The notes under the pieces are model-generated. The model had not been told where the DNA came from. It made no database searches and was given only the letters and a program-made list of their open reading frames with translations. From contig CAZWQX010000080.1 of the NCBI GenBank assembly GCA_964635965.1, positions 1 to 18,567 on the forward strand: a stretch of 18,567 bases of DNA, in the 5' to 3' direction. This DNA comes from JAKVAV01 sp964635965. GTDB lineage: Bacteria; Bacteroidota; Bacteroidia; Flavobacteriales_D; Cryomorphaceae. Made by a program: the position numbers and the translations under genes. Below, piece after piece: positions 15,030 to 18,567 of this stretch (its first letter is position 1; each line of letters starts with the position of its first letter).

Positions 15030-16544
15030 CTATTGAATAATACCTAGCTCCTTTAAGTACTCATCCATTTCTTTTCGCACCTCGACCAATTCCTTTTCCA
15101 ACTCTTCAATTTCTTTTTGCACTTTGGGAATATCCACAGGTTCTTCTTCCTCAAAGGTGTCCACATAGCGCGGGATATTGAGGTTGAAATCGTTCTCCTG
15201 AATGTCTTCTAGTGTGGCGGTATCGCTATACTTTTCAATCACTTCCCAATTGCGGTAGGTATTCACAATCTTCTCTATATCCTGCACTCGGAGAGTGTTC
15301 TGTCGTTTTCCATCCTGAAATTCTCGGCTAGCATCGATGAAGAGGACTTCTTCACGGGTTTTGGCCTTGTTGAAGATGAGAATGGCAGCGGGTATACCCG
15401 TACCGTAAAAGAGATTTGAAGGAAGACCAATGACCGCCTCAAGCAGATTTTCTTCAATAAGCTGCTTTCTGATTTTTCCTTCGGCACTTCCTCTAAAAAG
15501 TACACCGTGGGGTACGATCACTCCCACCCGCCCATCGGGCAGGGTAGTTTCAATCATGTGGAGAATAAAGGCAAAATCACCCTTGGATTTCGGGGGAACT
15601 CCACGAAGAAAACGCTTGTAGGGATCTACATCTGCCGTATCGTGTCCCCATTTATCTAATGAGAAAGGAGGATTGGCCACCACAATATTGAACTTCATCA
15701 AATTTTCTCCCTCGATAAGCTTCGGGGTATTGATGGTATCACCCCATTCAATCTGTGCCGAATCCATATTGTGGAGGAAGCAGTTCATCTTTCCCAATGC
15801 CCAGGTATCGCCATTGCTCTCCTGTCCGTAAATGGCAAAATCACGACTGCGCTCACCGTTCGGGTCTTTTACCTCTTCGGCCACTTTGATGAGTAATGAA
15901 GCTGAACCACAGGTAGGATCGCAAATACGGTCACCAGGCTTCGCATTCACCAGCTTAGCCAATAAGCCTGATATTTCTTTTGGCGTAAAAAATTCACCGC
16001 CTTTCTTCCCTGCACCTGAGGCAAACTTCTCCAGCAGATACATGTAAGCATCACCCAATACATCCGTCACATCTTCAAAAAGACTAGGACGGAAATCCAA
16101 TTCAGGCTTGGCAAAATCATCAAAGAGACTTTTGAGCCTTCTATTGCGGTCTTTGGTCTGGCCGAGCTTATCAGAATTGAAGGTGATGTTGCGGAATACA
16201 CCTTCCAGTTTTTCCAGATTTTGATCTTCAATCTTGGCGAGCGCTTTGTCAATACGTTCACCAATGTCATCCTTGTTTCTATTCTCATAAAGGTGATCGA
16301 AGGTGCAATCTTTGTGAAGGAAAAACCGCTCACGTCGCATCTTCCGTTCTATCATCGCTTCATCATCACCATAACGCTCTTGGTACTCGTTGTAGTGATC
16401 TTTCCACACATCACTGAGGTATTTCAAAAAGAGGAATACCAGGATGTAGTTTTTGTATTCAGAAGAATCGAACGCTCCGCGAAAGGTATCGCAGGCATTC
16501 CAAAGCAGTTTATTGATTTCGTTTTGATCTACTTCTCTATTCAT
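15030..16544 (-). CDS. hsdM: Type I DNA methyltransferase subunit M (HsdM)
   Basis: A 504-residue adenine-N6 methyltransferase subunit. The helical HsdM_N domain starts at INKLLWNACDTFRGAFDSSE (10-29). The catalytic domain has GEFFTPKEI (183-191), motif I DPTCGSASLLIKV (209-221) and the catalytic NPPF (291-294). The C-terminus (about 465-504) is a charged heptad-like coiled coil that should contact HsdS. Motif I reads GSA where GSG is more usual; this may be a family variant rather than a defect. With HsdS it would methylate host DNA and, with HsdR, form the restriction complex. Its ATG overlaps the stop of the half-HsdS gene by 4 bp (ATGA). By eye it is more GC-rich than the KAP and MBL genes downstream. 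Length and motifs look intact. Confidence 0.97.
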   Translation of the reverse strand: MNREVDQNEINKLLWNACDTFRGAFDSSEYKNYILVFLFLKYLSDVWKDHYNEYQERYGDDEAMIERKMRRERFFLHKDCTFDHLYENRNKDDIGERIDKALAKIEDQNLEKLEGVFRNITFNSDKLGQTKDRNRRLKSLFDDFAKPELDFRPSLFEDVTDVLGDAYMYLLEKFASGAGKKGGEFFTPKEISGLLAKLVNAKPGDRICDPTCGSASLLIKVAEEVKDPNGERSRDFAIYGQESNGDTWALGKMNCFLHNMDSAQIEWGDTINTPKLIEGENLMKFNIVVANPPFSLDKWGHDTADVDPYKRFLRGVPPKSKGDFAFILHMIETTLPDGRVGVIVPHGVLFRGSAEGKIRKQLIEENLLEAVIGLPSNLFYGTGIPAAILIFNKAKTREEVLFIDASREFQDGKRQNTLRVQDIEKIVNTYRNWEVIEKYSDTATLEDIQENDFNLNIPRYVDTFEEEEPVDIPKVQKEIEELEKELVEVRKEMDEYLKELGIIQ

Positions 16545-17125
16545 TCATTAAGGGATTCTAGTAAGACTGAGTTGAGGTAAGTGCTCCGCCGCTCACGGAT
16601 ATCGGCTAATAGCTGTTTTTCTTGTTGCTCCAAAGTATAGAGGCGAGCAATTTTCTCTTGCGCAGCAATGGGAGGTAAAGGGATTTCCAAACTGCCTAAT
16701 ACTTCCTTATTTACAGCAGGAGTATAAGTACCTGATTGGTTTATCTTGAAATAGCTCTGGGTTCTATCAAGGTTAAGAAACCATTGTAAGAATTTGGGCA
16801 GAACAAGGGAAACATTAGGCCTGATAACGAAGAACACGGAGGTCGTCAAGGCTCTTTCGGGAATACCTTCATATATAGCAGTTGTATTTGCAGGGCCTTT
16901 TGCTAAAAAGAGCAAATCCCCTTTCTGCAAAAGATGCCTCGGATTAACTACTCTGTCATTCAAGAGCAATGCAGGCGTTGTGATTCTGGTGTATCCATCT
17001 TCAAGGTCGCGAAGCTGGATCACCGCCACATCACCATCCTCATCACCTTCAATCCTCCCACGAAAGGACATCCCCGAATTTATCGAGGCCAATTCCCTGA
17101 GCTGCTTGCATGAATTCTTCGACAT
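16541..17125 (-). CDS. Half-length HsdS-like protein (single TRD)
   Basis: A 194-residue protein matching one half of an HsdS: an N-terminal TRD (LRELASINSGMSFRGRI, then VAVIQLRDLEDG), a TRD-end SGTYTPAVNKEVLGSLEIPLPPI, then a helical arm AAQEKIARLYTLEQQEKQLL. Full HsdS proteins carry two such units. One-TRD forms can dimerise to make a palindromic target, or may regulate or tether other proteins. Nothing in its sequence suggests truncation: it ends cleanly and overlaps the hsdM start by four bases. It is the first gene after a 208-bp gap with a candidate promoter. It might therefore supply an alternative specificity to HsdM independently of the distant full hsdS. It could also be a non-RM partner; HsdS-like single-TRD proteins upstream of hsdM are known, but I cannot assign a role. 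Confidence 0.85.
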   Translation of the reverse strand: MSKNSCKQLRELASINSGMSFRGRIEGDEDGDVAVIQLRDLEDGYTRITTPALLLNDRVVNPRHLLQKGDLLFLAKGPANTTAIYEGIPERALTTSVFFVIRPNVSLVLPKFLQWFLNLDRTQSYFKINQSGTYTPAVNKEVLGSLEIPLPPIAAQEKIARLYTLEQQEKQLLADIRERRSTYLNSVLLESLNE

Positions 17126-17228
17126 ATAAAAAGTGTTGCCTGCAAATGTCAGAAGAATGTGTTAAGCCACCAAGGAAAAATGCAAATAATAATTGCAGTA
17201 TTTTTATGATGTATTCTTTTCTTGAACT

Positions 17229-17245
17229 ATTTCAGAAGCTGAAAT
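17229..17245. promoter_or_regulatory. Palindrome overlapping the -7 box of the hsdM-operon promoter
   Basis: ATTTCAG-AAG-CTGAAAT is a perfect inverted repeat with 7-base arms and a 3-base centre. It covers the start of the candidate -7 element at 17240-17247, so a bound protein would block transcription. The XRE regulator at the right edge is the obvious candidate. The arms also form a small stem, but without a T-tract it is not a typical terminator. Confidence 0.4.
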
Positions 17246-17269
17246 TATCCCTTTCTAGCTGTTTTTCAA
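17240..17269 (-). promoter_or_regulatory. Candidate Bacteroidota-type promoter for half-hsdS/hsdM
   Basis: On the minus strand TTG (17269-17267), a 19-base spacer and TAATTTCA (17247-17240) fit TTG-N19-TAnnTTTG apart from the last two bases. Start would be near 17233, giving a leader of about 108 bases. The remainder of the 17126-17333 gap is AT-rich and holds no gene. Confidence 0.42.
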
Positions 17270-17333
17270 TATTTTGTAAAGAATTAATTAAAAGAAAAGG
17301 TTAGACCAAATAATCAAAAAGCTTAATATTCGC

Positions 17334-18332
17334 TTAACAGTAGTCATCAATAGAATCAGGTCCATCCCATTGCAAGCCTTGCCTCAAGGTAAAATGTTTC
17401 AGAGCTCCATCTAAAGTGAAATAAGTCTGGATGCTTTCGTGCACAAAACCATCTTCTCGAAGATAGACTTTAGCGAGCGCATAGGGTTTCATGCCATCGC
17501 TTTTGGTCATGACTAAAAGTTCAGAAGAGTCATTAATCAAAGAGACATCCTCAACCCGTGACTCATAGATATGATTCCTTGCAAAAACAACTCCAAGTGT
17601 TAGACTCTTCTTGTATGTCAAAAGGGAATCTGACTCAATAGATTTGGGACAATAAGGAAATTCGCTGGGGGTTGTCCAATAGTTTTGAAATGCCAAGTTT
17701 GTTAAAGAAGGAAATAACGGATCCTCGATTTCATCATCTGTATCGCCTTGAATATCTGCCGTTTGATTCAATTGGGTATAAACCCACTCTCCCAATTCTC
17801 CCCCACTGGGTAACTTGTTGCTTTTAGCCCATTCTAAAAGATTCTTTCTGGTGTTTTCAGCTTCTTCTTTAGTGACAGTTCGCATCCATTCAAAGTTTTG
17901 ATCCAGTTCACCGTTTAGTGGTTTGCCTGGATTTGACAAGAAATTATCGATGCTTCCATATTGATAGAGAACTCGACTAAGAGAGATGGGATTCAATAAG
18001 ATGTTTTCAAGCTTTGTTACCCACCTCAAGTTTTCGGGTCGATTATTCCTCCGATTGGTATCGATATGATCTACGACATAGTTAGCTCCAGGCTGAGGTC
18101 CATGAAACGCCGTAGCCACTATTCGGTGAACTACTTCGGATGAAAAGTACATGTATCCTCGTTTCTCACTTGGTTTTCCAAAGGTCCACTTTTCATCGAG
18201 CGGTCTCTTTCGTCCACCAGGTTTAATCAACCTGAATACTGCTCCATTATCTCGGACACAGTACGTTTCGCCTTTATATATGCAGATCCGCTGAGCGTCA
18301 AAATTTATCAAAATTTCTTCCTGAGTGGTCAT
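17334..18332 (-). CDS. HNH endonuclease-like protein
   Basis: A 332-residue protein. Residues 20-60 look like a NUMOD-type lead-in (YKGETYCVRDNGAVFRLIK). The HNH_3-type nuclease core follows: VHRIVATAF (H69) and VDHIDTNRRNNRPENLRWVT (87-106) with DH at 88-89 and several conserved asparagines, then a KLENILLN tail typical of such domains. The remaining 210 residues are unrecognised; they include an acidic linker and a beta-rich C-terminus, perhaps for target binding. The ATG overlaps the stop of the XRE regulator by four bases (ATGA), so the two form an operon. Alternatives: a homing-endonuclease-derived defense nuclease, or a stand-alone type IV or type II restriction enzyme. No cognate methyltransferase is beside it. 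It ends 208 bp before half-hsdS, so it probably belongs to another transcript. Confidence 0.82.
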   Translation of the reverse strand: MTTQEEILINFDAQRICIYKGETYCVRDNGAVFRLIKPGGRKRPLDEKWTFGKPSEKRGYMYFSSEVVHRIVATAFHGPQPGANYVVDHIDTNRRNNRPENLRWVTKLENILLNPISLSRVLYQYGSIDNFLSNPGKPLNGELDQNFEWMRTVTKEEAENTRKNLLEWAKSNKLPSGGELGEWVYTQLNQTADIQGDTDDEIEDPLFPSLTNLAFQNYWTTPSEFPYCPKSIESDSLLTYKKSLTLGVVFARNHIYESRVEDVSLINDSSELLVMTKSDGMKPYALAKVYLREDGFVHESIQTYFTLDGALKHFTLRQGLQWDGPDSIDDYC

Positions 18333-18567
18333 GATGTTTCCTTTTTAACCAAATCCACTTTTGCCCCTAGAATGTCTGCCATTCTTTCAAGAATATCTAG
18401 TCCAACAGAGTATTTCCCTTGTTCTATTCTGCTCAAATTGGCAGGGTCAATTTTGGTCAACTTTGCAAAGTTCTTCGCTTCAATTCCATTTTCTTCACGC
18501 AATTCTCGTATTCTACTACCAATACGCTTGCGAACTTCACCACGACTACTTTTTGCCCAATAGAATG
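18329..18567 (-). CDS. XRE-family helix-turn-helix regulator, N-terminus outside the window
   Basis: An open frame of 78 residues plus stop that runs off the right edge with no start inside, so it is partial at its 5' end. It reads RIRELREENGIEAKNFAKLT, then KIDPANLSRIEQGKYSVGLD, then ILERMADILGAKVDLVKKETS before a TGA. The NLSRIEQGK and LDILERMADILG elements are classic XRE HTH features, and this is close to Bacteroidota XRE proteins. The preceding residues (FYWAKSSRGEVRKRIG) may be linker or the start region. Its stop overlaps the HNH gene by four bases. It is probably a small DNA-binding regulator of the HNH gene, and possibly of the palindrome at 17229-17245. Confidence 0.85.
   Translation of the reverse strand, partial: FYWAKSSRGEVRKRIGSRIRELREENGIEAKNFAKLTKIDPANLSRIEQGKYSVGLDILERMADILGAKVDLVKKETS

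Noticed and set aside
17126..17333. Small RNA or tRNA gene in the gap before half-hsdS
   Set aside because: No cloverleaf, no strong stem-loop series and no terminator were seen; only a promoter-like site and a short palindrome.

Overview
The window is a single co-directional block: every supported gene lies on the minus strand, so transcription runs from high to low coordinates. It looks like a defense island built around a type I restriction-modification (RM) system, from a Bacteroidota-like chromosome. That assignment is an inference. It rests on mostly absent Shine-Dalgarno sequences, two promoter-like sites of the TTG-N19/20-TAnnTT type, moderately AT-rich DNA, and the flavour of the proteins. 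There is no rRNA, tRNA or CRISPR, and no housekeeping gene to fix the taxon.

Layout in the direction of transcription. (1) 18567-17334: the end of an XRE-family HTH regulator, cut by the window edge, which overlaps an HNH-endonuclease-like gene by 4 bp. (2) A 208-bp gap holds a candidate promoter with a palindrome on its -7 element. It is followed by a half-sized HsdS protein that overlaps hsdM by 4 bp. (3) 15015-10362: three non-RM genes sit between hsdM and the full-length hsdS. They encode a metallophosphoesterase, a membrane-anchored KAP P-loop NTPase and a TIR-domain protein. These three and hsdS are chained by start/stop overlaps or near-overlaps. (4) 9088: end of hsdS, then a 158-bp gap with a second candidate promoter. 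(5) 8929-7464: a four-TM membrane protein and a ComEC-like metallo-beta-lactamase-fold protein, 2 bp apart. (6) 7467-7276: a broken gene whose first part copies the N-terminus of HsdR and whose last part copies the HsdS tail. (7) 7254-4848: a GNAT-like protein and an AlbA_2/Schlafen-type ATP-binding protein with a strong ribosome binding site. (8) A 137-bp AT-rich gap with an inverted repeat. (9) 4698-28: hsdR, a YgjP/DUF45 zinc metallopeptidase and an Nmad3 protein, tightly packed.

How the parts may fit: HsdM and HsdS would methylate host sites, and HsdR would add the translocase/nuclease for restriction. The half-HsdS could modify specificity. The HNH/XRE pair, the MPE-KAP-TIR cassette, the membrane-MBL pair and the DUF45-Nmad3 pair look like separate accessory modules carried in the same operon array. 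The MPE-KAP-TIR cassette, fused translationally to hsdS, and the HsdR/HsdS chimeric scar are the most interesting elements. No stretch over 300 bp lacks a gene.
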